NCBI RefSeq assembly: GCF_016864195.1
Contig: NZ_CP045202.1
Location: 1,829,001 to 1,893,000, forward strand
Source: Dechloromonas sp. TW-R-39-2
Lineage (GTDB): Bacteria > Pseudomonadota > Gammaproteobacteria > Burkholderiales > Rhodocyclaceae
DNA length: 64,000 bases
Direction of reading: 5' to 3'
Shown in pieces: positions 15,636 through 26,931 of the stretch. The notes beneath the pieces were generated by a model. That model searched no databases. It saw nothing but the letters and a program-made list of their open reading frames with translations, and had not been told where the DNA came from. The translations under genes and the position numbers were made by a program. The stretch's first letter is position 1. Every line of letters starts with the position of its first letter.

Positions 15636-18050
15636 TCAATGAGTAAGGAGAGCCTTTGCTGCGGCGGGCTCGCTTGCGGCCTTTACCGCGGCATCTTCGG
15701 CCGACGGCTCAGGGAGTGCGTCCGGCATCCGTTCCAGCGCCCGTTCAAGGACCTGATCGATCCATTTGACGGGAATGATTTCGATCTTGTTCTTGATGTT
15801 TTCAGGCATTTCGGTGAGATCTTTGGCGTTCTCTTCCGGAATCAGGGCAATTTTGACGCCGCCACGAATCGCTGCAAGAAGCTTTTCTTTCAAGCCGCCA
15901 ATGGCCAGTACTTCGCCACGCAAGGTGATTTCACCCGTCATGCAAACATCGCAGCGGACCGGAATGCCAGTATAAGAAGAGACCAGCGCCGTAGTCATTG
16001 CAATGCCGGCTGAAGGGCCATCCTTCGGGGTGGCGCCTTCGGGAACGTGAATATGGATATCCGTCTTTTCGAAGGTTTCATCCTTGATACCCAGACGACG
16101 GGCGCGGGCACGAACGACGGAGCGGGCTGCTTCTACCGATTCCTTCATCACGTCGCCGAGTGAACCGGTACGCAGGATATTGCCCTTGCCGGGCATGTTG
16201 GCGCATTCGATGGTGAGCAGCTCGCCGCCAACCTCAGTCCAGGCCAGGCCGGTAACCTGACCCACCTGGTTTTCCTTCTCGGCCATGCCGAAGGAGTAGC
16301 GATGCACCCCGAGGAATTTGTCGAGATTCTTTGCGTTCACGATCATCTTGCTATCCCGCTTCTTGAGCAGCAAGGTCTTGACCACTTTGCGGCAGATCTT
16401 CGAGATTTCACGCTCAAGGGCCCGCACGCCGGCTTCGCGGGTGTAGTAGCGGACGATATCGCGGACAGCCGTGTCTGCCACGGTCAACTCGGAAACCTTC
16501 ACACCATTGTTCTTCATCTGCTTGGGTAGCAGATAGCGCATGGCGATATTGACCTTTTCGTCTTCCGTGTAGCCGGAGAGGCGAATGACTTCCATCCGGT
16601 CGAGCAACGGAGCCGGAATGTTCATCGTATTGGCGGTTGCCACGAACATGACGTCGGAGAGGTCGAAATCGACCTCGACATAATGATCCTGGAAGGTGTT
16701 GTTCTGTTCCGGATCGAGCACTTCGAGCAGGGCGGAAGAGGGGTCGCCACGGAAATCCTGGCCGAGCTTGTCCACTTCGTCGAGCAGGAAGAGCGGATTG
16801 CGTACGCCAACCTTGGTCAGGCTTTGCAGGATCTTGCCCGGCATCGAACCAATATAGGTACGACGGTGGCCGCGAATCTCGGCCTCATCACGCACGCCAC
16901 CGAGCGCCATGCGAACGAACTTACGGTTCGTTGCCTTGGCAATCGACTGGCCCAGCGAGGTCTTGCCGACGCCGGGAGGCCCGACGAGGCAGAGGATCGG
17001 CGCTTTGACCTTGTCGACGCGCTGTTGCACTGCGAGGTATTCGAGAATGCGTTCCTTGACCTTGTCCAGACCAAAATGGTCGGCATCAAGCACCTTCTCG
17101 GCTTCGCGCAGGTCCTTGCTGATGCGCGTTTTCTTGCGCCACGGCAAGCCGATCAGGGTTTCGATGAAGTTGCGGACAACGGTAGCTTCGGCTGACATCG
17201 GCGACATCAGACGCAGCTTCTTCAGCTCGCCCTGTGCCTTGGCCAGACCTTCCTTGCTCATGCCGGCGGCCTTGATTTTTTTGTCCAGTTCTTCGAGGTC
17301 GGCACCTTCTTCGCCTTCGCCGAGTTCCTTCTGGATGGCCTTGACCTGTTCGTTCAGGTAGTACTCGCGCTGGCTCTTCTCCATCTGGCGCTTGACGCGG
17401 CCACGGATACGCTTTTCAACCTGCAGGATGTCGATTTCGGATTCGAGTTGTGACAGCAGGCGGTCGATGCGTTCGCGGATGCTGTCCATTTCCAGTACTT
17501 CCTGCTTCTGCTCAAGCTTGAGCGGCAGGTGGGCGGCAATGGTGTCAGCCAGGCGGCCGGCGTCCTCGATCCCGGCGATGGAGGAGAGAACCTCCGGCGG
17601 AATTTTCTTGTTCAGTTTGACGAACTGATCAAACTGGGCGACCACGGCGCGGCGCATCGCCTCGATTTCGTGATCTTCGACGCCCGGTTGCGGCAACGGC
17701 TGGGCGGTGGCGATGAAGACCGAAGATTGCACTTCGATGGCTTCGACGCGGGCGCGCTGAGTGCCTTCGACCAGCACCTTGACAGTGCCGTCCGGCAGTT
17801 TGAGCATCTGCAGAATATTGGCCAGGCAGCCGATGCGGTACAGGTCTTCGGGTTCAGGTTCATCCTTGGCGGCTGATTTCTGGGCTACCAGCAGGATGTT
17901 CTTGCCGCTTTCCATGGCCATTTCGAGGGCCTTGATCGACTTGGGGCGGCCGACGAAAAGGGGGATGACCATATGCGGAAAGACGACGACATCGCGCAAT
18001 GGCAGCAGCGGCAGTTCGACGGTTTCCGGGAGCGAGTTGGGGTTCGACAT
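15636..18050 (-). CDS. lon: ATP-dependent protease Lon
   Basis: The 804-residue protein has the N-terminal LAN domain, a central AAA+ module with Walker A GPPGVGKTS, and a C-terminal protease domain with the catalytic Ser in PKDGPSAG and the Lys in GGLKEKLLA. Length fits LonA. It forms a cytosolic hexamer that degrades misfolded and regulatory proteins. The C-terminal 30 residues are Ala/Glu-rich, a lineage-specific tail. It follows clpX by 67 bases and has its own sigma-32-like promoter. Confidence 0.98.
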   Translation of the reverse strand: MSNPNSLPETVELPLLPLRDVVVFPHMVIPLFVGRPKSIKALEMAMESGKNILLVAQKSAAKDEPEPEDLYRIGCLANILQMLKLPDGTVKVLVEGTQRARVEAIEVQSSVFIATAQPLPQPGVEDHEIEAMRRAVVAQFDQFVKLNKKIPPEVLSSIAGIEDAGRLADTIAAHLPLKLEQKQEVLEMDSIRERIDRLLSQLESEIDILQVEKRIRGRVKRQMEKSQREYYLNEQVKAIQKELGEGEEGADLEELDKKIKAAGMSKEGLAKAQGELKKLRLMSPMSAEATVVRNFIETLIGLPWRKKTRISKDLREAEKVLDADHFGLDKVKERILEYLAVQQRVDKVKAPILCLVGPPGVGKTSLGQSIAKATNRKFVRMALGGVRDEAEIRGHRRTYIGSMPGKILQSLTKVGVRNPLFLLDEVDKLGQDFRGDPSSALLEVLDPEQNNTFQDHYVEVDFDLSDVMFVATANTMNIPAPLLDRMEVIRLSGYTEDEKVNIAMRYLLPKQMKNNGVKVSELTVADTAVRDIVRYYTREAGVRALEREISKICRKVVKTLLLKKRDSKMIVNAKNLDKFLGVHRYSFGMAEKENQVGQVTGLAWTEVGGELLTIECANMPGKGNILRTGSLGDVMKESVEAARSVVRARARRLGIKDETFEKTDIHIHVPEGATPKDGPSAGIAMTTALVSSYTGIPVRCDVCMTGEITLRGEVLAIGGLKEKLLAAIRGGVKIALIPEENAKDLTEMPENIKNKIEIIPVKWIDQVLERALERMPDALPEPSAEDAAVKAASEPAAAKALLTH

Positions 18051-18082
18051 TACGATGCCTTTGAAATAGGTATGTGCCCCCT

Positions 18083-18110
18083 ACGTGGGGGCGGGAAACC
18101 GCAATTCAAG
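18083..18110 (-). promoter_or_regulatory. Sigma-32-type heat-shock promoter of lon
   Basis: On the minus strand CTTGAAT (18110-18104) and CCCCACGT (18090-18083) are separated by exactly 13 bases. This fits the RpoH consensus CTTGAAA-N13-CCCCATNT with two mismatches. The -10 region also lies within a GCCCCC/GGGGGC hairpin (18076-18092). lon is a classical RpoH target. Confidence 0.75.
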
Positions 18111-18117
18111 TCCCGGC

Positions 18118-19380
18118 TCAGTTAGAGCCGGAAACCTTTGGCTGATCGGCGTAAATGAGCAGCGGCGGGGTGTCGCCGGAGATCATGTTCTCATCGATGA
18201 CGACCTTTTCGACATTCTCCATGCCGGGAAGTTCGTACATGGTATCAAGCAGGGCATGTTCGATGATCGAACGCAGGCCGCGTGCGCCAGTCTTTCTTTG
18301 CAGCGCCTTCTTGGCGATGGCAGAAAGGGCGCCCGGGCGAATTTCGAGTTCCACGTCTTCCATGCCGAACAGCTTCTGGTATTGCTTGACCAGTGCGTTC
18401 TTGGGTTCGGTGAGAATCTGGATCAGTGCCGGCTCTTCAAGTTCCTGCAGCGTGGCGACGACGGGCAGGCGGCCGATCAGTTCGGGGATGAGACCGAACT
18501 TGATCAAGTCTTCCGGTTCGGCATCAAGCAAAACCTGGCCGACAGCCTTCTTGTCGTCCTTGCTTTTCACTTCGGCACCAAAACCGATGCCGCCGCGTTC
18601 CGAGCGGTTGAGAATGATTTTTTCGAGGCCGGCAAATGCGCCACCACAAATGAACAGGATGTTGGTCGTGTCGACCTGGACAAAATCCTGGTTCGGATGC
18701 TTGCGACCACCTTGTGGCGGAATCGAGGCAACGGTGCCTTCAATCAGCTTGAGCAGTGCCTGCTGAACACCTTCGCCCGAAACGTCGCGGGTGATCGAGG
18801 GGTTGTCGGACTTGCGGGAAATCTTGTCGATTTCGTCGATGTACACGATGCCTTGCTGTGCTTTTTCGATGTCGTAATCGCACTTTTGCAGCAGCTTCTG
18901 GATAATGTTTTCGACGTCTTCGCCAACGTAGCCCGCTTCGGTCAGTGTGGTGGCATCGGCCATCACGAAAGGAACGTTGAGCAGGCGAGCGAGTGTCTGG
19001 GCGAGCAGTGTCTTGCCGGAACCGGTCGGGCCGACAAGCAGAATGTTGCTCTTCGAGAGTTCGACTTCGCCGGCATGGGCTGCCGTGTGGCGAAGGCGTT
19101 TGTAATGGTTGTATACAGCCACGGCAAGAATGCGCTTGGCAACTTCCTGGCCAATTACATACTGGTCGAGAATCGAGCAGATTTCACGCGGCGTCGGCAG
19201 GTCTGAACGACCTGCCTTGGCGGCTTCTTCGGGCAACTCGTCACGGATGATATCGTTGCAGAGTGCAATGCACTCGTCACAGATGAACACCGACGGGCCG
19301 GCGATGAGCTTTTTGACTTCGTGCTGGCTTTTGCCGCAGAAGGAGCAGTAGAGCAGTTTTTCCTGGCCGCCTTTAGACAT
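18118..19380 (-). CDS. clpX: ATP-dependent Clp protease ATP-binding subunit ClpX
   Basis: The 420-residue protein has an N-terminal zinc-binding domain (CSFC and CDEC), Walker A GPTGSGKT, the pore-loop GYVGEDV and the IGF loop used to dock onto ClpP. Length is close to E. coli ClpX (424). It unfolds tagged substrates and threads them into ClpP. A good AGAGG ribosome site precedes the ATG, 15 bases after clpP, so the two are co-transcribed. Confidence 0.98.
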   Translation of the reverse strand: MSKGGQEKLLYCSFCGKSQHEVKKLIAGPSVFICDECIALCNDIIRDELPEEAAKAGRSDLPTPREICSILDQYVIGQEVAKRILAVAVYNHYKRLRHTAAHAGEVELSKSNILLVGPTGSGKTLLAQTLARLLNVPFVMADATTLTEAGYVGEDVENIIQKLLQKCDYDIEKAQQGIVYIDEIDKISRKSDNPSITRDVSGEGVQQALLKLIEGTVASIPPQGGRKHPNQDFVQVDTTNILFICGGAFAGLEKIILNRSERGGIGFGAEVKSKDDKKAVGQVLLDAEPEDLIKFGLIPELIGRLPVVATLQELEEPALIQILTEPKNALVKQYQKLFGMEDVELEIRPGALSAIAKKALQRKTGARGLRSIIEHALLDTMYELPGMENVEKVVIDENMISGDTPPLLIYADQPKVSGSN

Positions 19381-19395
19381 CTGAACCTCTAATCA

Positions 19396-20025
19396 TTAAG
19401 CCGCTTCGCGGCGGGTCAAAACTTTGTCGATCAATCCATATTCTGCAGCGTCTTCGGCAGAAAGGAAATTGTCGCGGTCGGTATCCTTTTCGATCCGTTC
19501 GAGCGGTTGACCGCTGTGTTCGGCCATGATCCGGTTCAAACGGTCGCGGATGGAAAGAATTTCCTTGGCGTGGATGGCAATGTCCGAGGCCTGGCCCTGG
19601 AAGCCACCGAGTGGCTGATGGATCATCACGCGTGAGTTGGGGAGCGCAAAGCGCTTGCCCTTGGCGCCGGCGTTGAGCAGGAAGGCACCCATCGAACATG
19701 CCTGGCCGATGCACAGGGTCGAGACGTCCGGCTTGATGAACTGCATGGTGTCGTAGATCGACATGCCGGCAGTGACCGATCCGCCCGGTGAGTTGATGTA
19801 GAAATAAATGTCCTTGTCCGGATTTTCCGCTTCAAGGAACAGCAATTGGGCGACAACCAGATTGGCGCTGGCGTCGTTGACCGGACCAACCAGGAAAATC
19901 ACGCGCTCCTTCAGCAGGCGCGAATAGATGTCGTACGCACGTTCGCCGCGTCCGCTCTGTTCAACCACCATCGGGACGAGGCCGAGTGCCTGCGGATCCC
20001 AGTTGCTTGCGTTGTCGATATTCAT
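19396..20025 (-). CDS. clpP: ATP-dependent Clp protease proteolytic subunit ClpP
   Basis: Starting at ATG 20025 the protein has 209 residues, with the serine-protease triad Ser111 (QACSMG), His136 (MIHQP) and Asp185 at the same positions as in the E. coli precursor. It forms the tetradecameric chamber served by ClpX. The frame continues 12 codons further upstream, but family comparison favours MNIDNAS as the start. It lies between tig and clpX in the usual order. Confidence 0.97.
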   Translation of the reverse strand: MNIDNASNWDPQALGLVPMVVEQSGRGERAYDIYSRLLKERVIFLVGPVNDASANLVVAQLLFLEAENPDKDIYFYINSPGGSVTAGMSIYDTMQFIKPDVSTLCIGQACSMGAFLLNAGAKGKRFALPNSRVMIHQPLGGFQGQASDIAIHAKEILSIRDRLNRIMAEHSGQPLERIEKDTDRDNFLSAEDAAEYGLIDKVLTRREAA

Positions 20026-20068
20026 GTCAGCCCTTGTTCGTTGCTTTGTTGCGTTGTGCATGGGAGAT

Positions 20069-20090
20069 GCCTGCCGCCGGAGCGGCAGGC
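20069..20090. repeat. Strong hairpin in the tig-clpP gap
   Basis: GCCTGCCGC-CGGA-GCGGCAGGC forms a perfect 9-bp stem just after the tig stop. No T-run follows in the direction of tig, so it probably moderates or stabilises the transcript between tig and clpP instead of ending it. Confidence 0.6.
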
Positions 20091-20097
20091 AGTCAGA

Positions 20098-21402
20098 TTA
20101 CTGCTTCTGACCCATCAGTTCATCAAAAACGGCAGCCTTGTCGGTAACCTTGGCTTTTTCCAGAACCCAGGCGACAACGTTGTTTTCGATGGCTACGCCT
20201 TCAACATCGCCGAGGCGCTGCGGTTGGGCGTAGTACCAGCGGATGACTTCTTCCGGATGCTCGTAGCTCTGGGCGGTTTCTTCGACCATGGCGCGAACCT
20301 GTTCCGGGGTGGCCTGCAGCTTTTCGGACTTGACCACTTCAGCCAGGATCAGGCCGAGCGTGACGCGGCGCTTGGCCTGGTCAGCAAACCATTCCGGCTG
20401 GATCGGGAAATCCTTGTTCTTCATGCCGCGTTGTTCCATGTCCTGGCGGGCTGCTTGCATCAGGCGCTGGATTTCCATGTCGACCAGGGAGGTCGGTACG
20501 GTGATCGGGTTGGCCGTGAGCAGGGCTTCCATGACCTGATCCTTGGTCTTGGCTTCGATGCGGCGCTTCACTTCACGCTTCAGGTTGGCTTCGATTTCAG
20601 CCTTCATCTTGGCCACATCGCCGTCGGCAATGCCCATGCCGGTTGCGAACTCGGCATCGAGTTCCGGCAGCGTCGGCGCCTGAACCTGCTTGACAGTGAT
20701 TTCGAACTGAACGGTCTGGCCGGCCAGGTCCTTGGCAAAATAATCTTCCGGGAAAGCCAGATCGAACGTCTTGGTTTCGCCAACCTTGGTGCCTTCAACG
20801 GCGTTCTCGAAGTCCGGCAGCATCTGGCCCTGGCCCAGAACGAACGGATAGTCGGTTGCCTGGCCGCCCTGGAACGGCTCACCGTCCTTCTTGCCGAGGA
20901 AATCGATCACGACGCGGTCTTCCTTGGCGGCGGCGCGGTCGGCATCAACGTAGGTGACGCGCTGCTTGCGCAGGATGTCCAGCGTCTGCTCGATTTCGGT
21001 GGCGCCGACTTCGAGAACCGGACGTTCGATTTCCGCGGTCGACAGGTCGCCCGGGGTGAATTCCGGATAAACCTCGAAAATGGCGGTGAATTCGAGAGCG
21101 GTGGTGCTTTCGGTAGCCTTCGGCTCGATGCGCGGGTAACCGGCAACGCGCATTTTCTGGGCGGTTACGGTTTCACCGAAAACGCGATCCAGGTGCTCGG
21201 AAAGAATTTCGTGGCGAGCCTGGTCGCCGTACTGCTGCTTGGCGATGCTGAACGGCACCTTGCCCGGACGGAAGCCGGGAACCTTCATGTTCTTGCTCAT
21301 GCGCTTGATGCGCTGTTCCATTTCCTTCTCGACATCGGCAATGGCGATGGAGAGGTCGACGCGGCGTTCGAGTTCGTTAGCTTGTGCAGTGGTTGCTTCC
21401 AT
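20098..21402 (-). CDS. tig: Trigger factor (ribosome-associated chaperone)
   Basis: The 434-residue protein has the ribosome-binding N-domain with PGFRPGKVPF, a FKBP-type peptidyl-prolyl isomerase domain (about 150-240) and a helical C-terminal chaperone domain. Length equals the family norm (432 in E. coli). It binds at the ribosome exit tunnel and protects nascent chains. AAGGA precedes the ATG. It heads the tig-clpP-clpX run; a TAGAAT -10-like box lies about 50 bases upstream but its -35 is weak. Confidence 0.97.
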   Translation of the reverse strand: MEATTAQANELERRVDLSIAIADVEKEMEQRIKRMSKNMKVPGFRPGKVPFSIAKQQYGDQARHEILSEHLDRVFGETVTAQKMRVAGYPRIEPKATESTTALEFTAIFEVYPEFTPGDLSTAEIERPVLEVGATEIEQTLDILRKQRVTYVDADRAAAKEDRVVIDFLGKKDGEPFQGGQATDYPFVLGQGQMLPDFENAVEGTKVGETKTFDLAFPEDYFAKDLAGQTVQFEITVKQVQAPTLPELDAEFATGMGIADGDVAKMKAEIEANLKREVKRRIEAKTKDQVMEALLTANPITVPTSLVDMEIQRLMQAARQDMEQRGMKNKDFPIQPEWFADQAKRRVTLGLILAEVVKSEKLQATPEQVRAMVEETAQSYEHPEEVIRWYYAQPQRLGDVEGVAIENNVVAWVLEKAKVTDKAAVFDELMGQKQ

Positions 21403-21520
21403 GAGAATTCCTTGTGACTACAGAGCCGAAAAATAAAGCTGTCAATTCTATCACGGTGGATCAAAGTGCGATCAGGCGCATGCAGATTGAGGCTGATAGA
21501 AGAATATTCGAAATAAGGTG

Positions 21521-21549
21521 TAGACAGGATCGCCAATCCTTCGTAAAAT
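21521..21549 (+). promoter_or_regulatory. Promoter of tRNA-His
   Basis: TAGACA (21521-21526) and TAAAAT (21544-21549) are 17 bases apart and followed by the GCGCGCC discriminator also present at the tRNA-Ser promoter. Confidence 0.8.
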
Positions 21550-21566
21550 GCGCGCCTTCCTGCAGC

Positions 21567-21643
21567 GGCGGCTGTAGCTCAGTTGGTAGAGTCCCGGATT
21601 GTGATTCCGGTTGTCGTGGGTTCGAGCCCCATCAGTCGCCCCA
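21567..21643 (+). tRNA. tRNA-His (anticodon GTG)
   Basis: The 77-base tRNA includes the G-1 that is diagnostic for tRNA-His and pairs with the discriminator C, followed by encoded CCA. The acceptor stem is GCGGCTG/CAGTCGC, the anticodon GTG is at 21601-21603, and the T arm contains GGTTCGAGCCC. Confidence 0.97.
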
Positions 21644-21650
21644 AGAATTC

Positions 21651-21679
21651 AAATGGCCCTCAGCAATGAGGGCCATTTT
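21651..21679. terminator. Terminator after tRNA-His
   Basis: AAATGGCCCTCA-GCAA-TGAGGGCCATTTT lies seven bases after the tRNA. A-rich and T-rich flanks let it serve also the convergent lipoprotein gene. Confidence 0.85.
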
Positions 21680-21719
21680 CATTTCTGCCTCCGGTTTGGC
21701 AGCCTTGGGCTGCGGTTCG

Positions 21720-22367
21720 CTAGTGGCTGGCGGTCACACAGCCGGTATAGCCGGAGCAGGTCAGTGCTAGATTTTTGCCATCGACGCACTGGAACGTCAG
21801 TCTTTCAGAAGCGGTGTTGTAGTTGTCGACCTTCGGGGACGCCAATGGGAGGCATCCTGCGGCCTTTGCTGCTTGCCTGGCGGTGTAGTCATGGCGGGAA
21901 ACCGGGTACGTTTTGGCTTGCTGTTCGGCTTCGTATATCCGGTTGGCAAGCTCAACGTTGTTACTGACCGGATCAAGCGTGATATCCAGTCGATCTTTGT
22001 CGAAGGTGTAAAAAGCACCTGACAGCGGGTCGACGATCAATCCCCCGATGATGCCGATGTATGGTGTCAAAGTCAGCAGATACCAGGGATTGAAGGCGGG
22101 GAGGATGTCGACCGACTTGGCTTTGTACCCCGGCTGAGAAACCTTGACCTGATAGCCGGCTGCCCGCCAATATCCCGTACCTCTTGGCAAATCAGCGGTG
22201 AGTTCAGTGACGCCTGATGCTGCAGGCCGGCCATTATTGTCAAGAACTGCGATTTTCGCCCCTTCCGGTGCCTTGATCTGGACTGTCTGTGTAGAGCCTG
22301 AAATTACAGTCGCGCAGCCTGTTGTGAACATGGTAATAGCTGTTGCAGTAAGCAAAGCCCGTTTCAT
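21720..22367 (-). CDS. Lipoprotein with PEGA-like domain, unknown function
   Basis: The 215-residue protein begins with a signal peptide ending in a TTGCA lipobox (Cys18). After that comes a beta-rich segment (about 25-95) reminiscent of carboxypeptidase-regulatory or PEGA folds found in envelope lipoproteins, and then a short hydrophobic stretch (about 98-118). The last 60 residues contain three or four Cys that may form disulfides. It is probably an outer- or inner-membrane lipoprotein. No specific function is assigned; it stands alone between tRNA-His and pepD. Confidence 0.7.
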   Translation of the reverse strand: MKRALLTATAITMFTTGCATVISGSTQTVQIKAPEGAKIAVLDNNGRPAASGVTELTADLPRGTGYWRAAGYQVKVSQPGYKAKSVDILPAFNPWYLLTLTPYIGIIGGLIVDPLSGAFYTFDKDRLDITLDPVSNNVELANRIYEAEQQAKTYPVSRHDYTARQAAKAAGCLPLASPKVDNYNTASERLTFQCVDGKNLALTCSGYTGCVTASH

Positions 22368-22535
22368 TGTTTTGCTCCCTTATTCATTTGTCGTCGGAGG
22401 TTAGTTGATTTTCATATCCCCTGCAATGCACCGTTTTCTGTTTATTGGGTGCAGCAGGTCAGCGTTGCCGCCGTTTTTTTCCTGATTTCCCCGAACGTCC
22501 AAAAACGCCAGGGAGTTTTTTCTTTGGAGTACTGC

Positions 22536-24017
22536 ATGTCCCCGTTTAGCCCTGCTGCCGTGTTTTCCGGCTTGCAACCGATTGCTGTCTGGTCCCACTT
22601 TGCCACCTTGTGTGCCATTCCCCGGGCCTCCAAGCATGAAGCCGTGTTGCGCGAGTATCTTCAGCAGTGGGCGAATAGCCTTGGACTGGTTGCCACGGTC
22701 GACGAGGCTGGCAACCTGATTATCCGCAAAGCGGCCAGTGCAGGATGTGAAGCGGTACCTGGCGTGGTCTTGCAGGCCCATCTTGATATGGTTTGCCAGA
22801 ACAATGCGGACAAGCCGCACGATTTCTCCCGTGATCCGATTCTTCCCGTCATTCGTGACGGCTGGTTGCAGGCGGAGGGGACAACCCTGGGGGCCGACAA
22901 TGGGATCGGCGTGGCGCTCATTCTTGGCGTTCTGGCGGCTGATGATCTGGTGCATGGCCCGATCGAGGCTTTGTTGACGGTCGATGAAGAAGCCGGCATG
23001 GGCGGTGCCCGGGGTTTGGCGAGCGAATTGTTACAGGGCAGCCTGATGCTCAATCTTGATACCGAGGTGTGGGGCGAGTTTTATCTGGGGTGTGCCGGTG
23101 GCCTGGATGTCAATGTCGAACGGCGTGCCATGGCCGAAGCTTTGCCTGCAGGATACGAGCCTTGCCGGATTGATTTGCGGGGCCTGCGCGGTGGGCATTC
23201 CGGGGTCAATATCCATGAAGAACGCGGTAATGCGATCAAGTTGCTGGTTCGCGTATTGTGCGAACTCGCCGGCAAGATTCCTTTCCGTCTGGCTGGCTTG
23301 CAGGGCGGTAATGCGCGCAATGCCTTGCCGCGAGAGGCGTTTGCACTGATCGCCGTGCCGCGGGAGGCGCAGATGGCCCTGGATGGCATCCTGGATCGCC
23401 TGCAAGAGGTTCTGGGGGAAGAACTGGCGGGGGTTGAAGCGGGCTTGTCGCTGACCCGTCAGGCAGCTCGTTTCGATGTCGTGATGCCTGTGGCCGAGCA
23501 GGCTGTCTGGCTGGGTTCGCTGCACGCGGCGCCGCATGGTGTACGCAGGATGAGCCAGCAGGTGCCGGGAGTGGTCGAAACGTCGAACAATCTGGGGATG
23601 GTGGCGCTGAGTGCCGAGGGCGGCGAGTGCAATTTCATGGTTCGTTCGCTGGTCGACACGGCCAGCCTGGCCTTGGCCGACGAAATTGCCAGTTTGTTTG
23701 CGTTGACCGCGACATCGACCGAAAAAAGCGGTTATTACCCCGGCTGGACGCCGAATCCGGCATCGCCGCTGCTGGCTGTCTGCCAGGCAGTTTATCGTCG
23801 CGAGTACAAGGCAGAATCAAGTGTTCAGGTGATTCACGCCGGACTGGAATGCGGCATTATCGGCGCCAAGTATCCGGGGCTGGATATCGTTTCCTTCGGC
23901 CCGACTATCCGTGGAGCGCATGCACCGGGTGAGGCGGTCGAGATTGAATCCGTCGGCCGTTGCTGGCATTTGCTGCAGGCGATTTTGAGCGAACTGGCGA
24001 CGCAGCCTTCTGTCTAG
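22536..24017 (+). CDS. pepD: Aminoacyl-histidine (Xaa-His) dipeptidase PepD
   Basis: ATG 22536 has a GGAG site seven bases upstream. The 493-residue enzyme carries the M20 metallopeptidase metal-site motifs AHLDMVCQ, GADNGIGVA and DEEAGMGGA and a His near the C-terminus (GAHAPGE). Length matches PepD (485 in E. coli). It hydrolyses dipeptides, including carnosine-like Xaa-His, in the cytosol with zinc. Its TAG stop shares the four bases CTAG with the stop of the converging speE-like gene. Confidence 0.95.
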   Translation: MSPFSPAAVFSGLQPIAVWSHFATLCAIPRASKHEAVLREYLQQWANSLGLVATVDEAGNLIIRKAASAGCEAVPGVVLQAHLDMVCQNNADKPHDFSRDPILPVIRDGWLQAEGTTLGADNGIGVALILGVLAADDLVHGPIEALLTVDEEAGMGGARGLASELLQGSLMLNLDTEVWGEFYLGCAGGLDVNVERRAMAEALPAGYEPCRIDLRGLRGGHSGVNIHEERGNAIKLLVRVLCELAGKIPFRLAGLQGGNARNALPREAFALIAVPREAQMALDGILDRLQEVLGEELAGVEAGLSLTRQAARFDVVMPVAEQAVWLGSLHAAPHGVRRMSQQVPGVVETSNNLGMVALSAEGGECNFMVRSLVDTASLALADEIASLFALTATSTEKSGYYPGWTPNPASPLLAVCQAVYRREYKAESSVQVIHAGLECGIIGAKYPGLDIVSFGPTIRGAHAPGEAVEIESVGRCWHLLQAILSELATQPSV

Positions 24018-24883
24018 CGACCGCGAATAGCTTCCCGGCGTGCCAGACCGAGTTTGGTCGAGCGCTCCATTTTCTGGACGAAGGCGGGGAAGTCGAGGCC
24101 GAACTTGGCGCGCAGTTCCTTGGCGTAATTGTGCAGCCAGCGCCAGCGCGGCTCGAAGCAGTATTCCTTGAAGGCGTAGAGCATGTGGTTGCCATCTTCC
24201 GGCACCGAAATGACGATCACCTGATCATCGAAAACATGCATTGCCTCGCCGATCAAGCCGGCATAGGTTTCTTTTTCGCCCGCCAGATTGATCACCAGAA
24301 TGCCGTTGCCGGCGAGTTTTTCGTAGGCATTTTCGAAAAACTGACGATTGGCCAGGCTGGGCGCGAAACCAGTCTTGTCGAAGGCATCGACCAGCAATAC
24401 ATCGATGCCTTTTTCCGTCGTTTCAATGAATTCAGCGCCATCGGTTTCAAGAATCTGCAGCCGGGCGTCGTCCGGCGGGACCGAAAAGGCGTCGCGCAGT
24501 GCGATCACGTCAGGGTTCAGTTCGACGGCCGTCAGTTGCGTGCCCGGCATGCGGTGGTAGCAGAATTTGATCAGCGAACCACCGCCCAGACCGATCAGCA
24601 CGATGCGCTTCGGGCGTGGGTGGAAAAGCAGAAATGCCATCATTTTCTGGGTGTACCGCAACGCCAGGTCGTTCGGCGCCTTGAGCGACATTTCACTCTG
24701 CATCAGGCGGACGTTGAAGTACAGGAAACGCGACTTGCCGTTATCGACAACGAAGGGCTTGGGATAGCTTTCGTCGAGCAACTGGGCGCGCAACTCGCCG
24801 GCGCGCGCCCAGTTGGGTTCCAGCATCAGTACCGTGCCCGTTTCGATTTCGAACGGGCTGGGCATTTCATAGAGCTTGCTCAA
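24014..24883 (-). CDS. Spermidine synthase-like methyltransferase-fold protein
   Basis: The 289-residue protein has the spermidine synthase/SAM-dependent fold with GLGGGSL (binding loop), a VELNPDV acidic strand end and a VDAFDK segment. No speD is nearby, and SpeE-like proteins without it are often uncharacterised, so true polyamine synthesis is uncertain. It follows prmB by nine bases as the last gene of the minus-strand dap run. Confidence 0.8.
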   Translation of the reverse strand: MSKLYEMPSPFEIETGTVLMLEPNWARAGELRAQLLDESYPKPFVVDNGKSRFLYFNVRLMQSEMSLKAPNDLALRYTQKMMAFLLFHPRPKRIVLIGLGGGSLIKFCYHRMPGTQLTAVELNPDVIALRDAFSVPPDDARLQILETDGAEFIETTEKGIDVLLVDAFDKTGFAPSLANRQFFENAYEKLAGNGILVINLAGEKETYAGLIGEAMHVFDDQVIVISVPEDGNHMLYAFKEYCFEPRWRWLHNYAKELRAKFGLDFPAFVQKMERSTKLGLARREAIRGR

Positions 24884-24892
24884 GCCGGCCGC

Positions 24893-26931
<2,039 letters not shown>

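Noticed and set aside
18076..18092. GCCCCC/GGGGGC hairpin after clpX as a Rho-independent terminator
   Set aside because: No T-run follows on the minus strand, and the sequence is better explained as part of the lon promoter region.
21417..21445. TTGACA-N17-TGTAGT on the minus strand as the tig promoter
   Set aside because: Transcription would begin inside the ribosome site, leaving almost no leader; the -10 is also poor.
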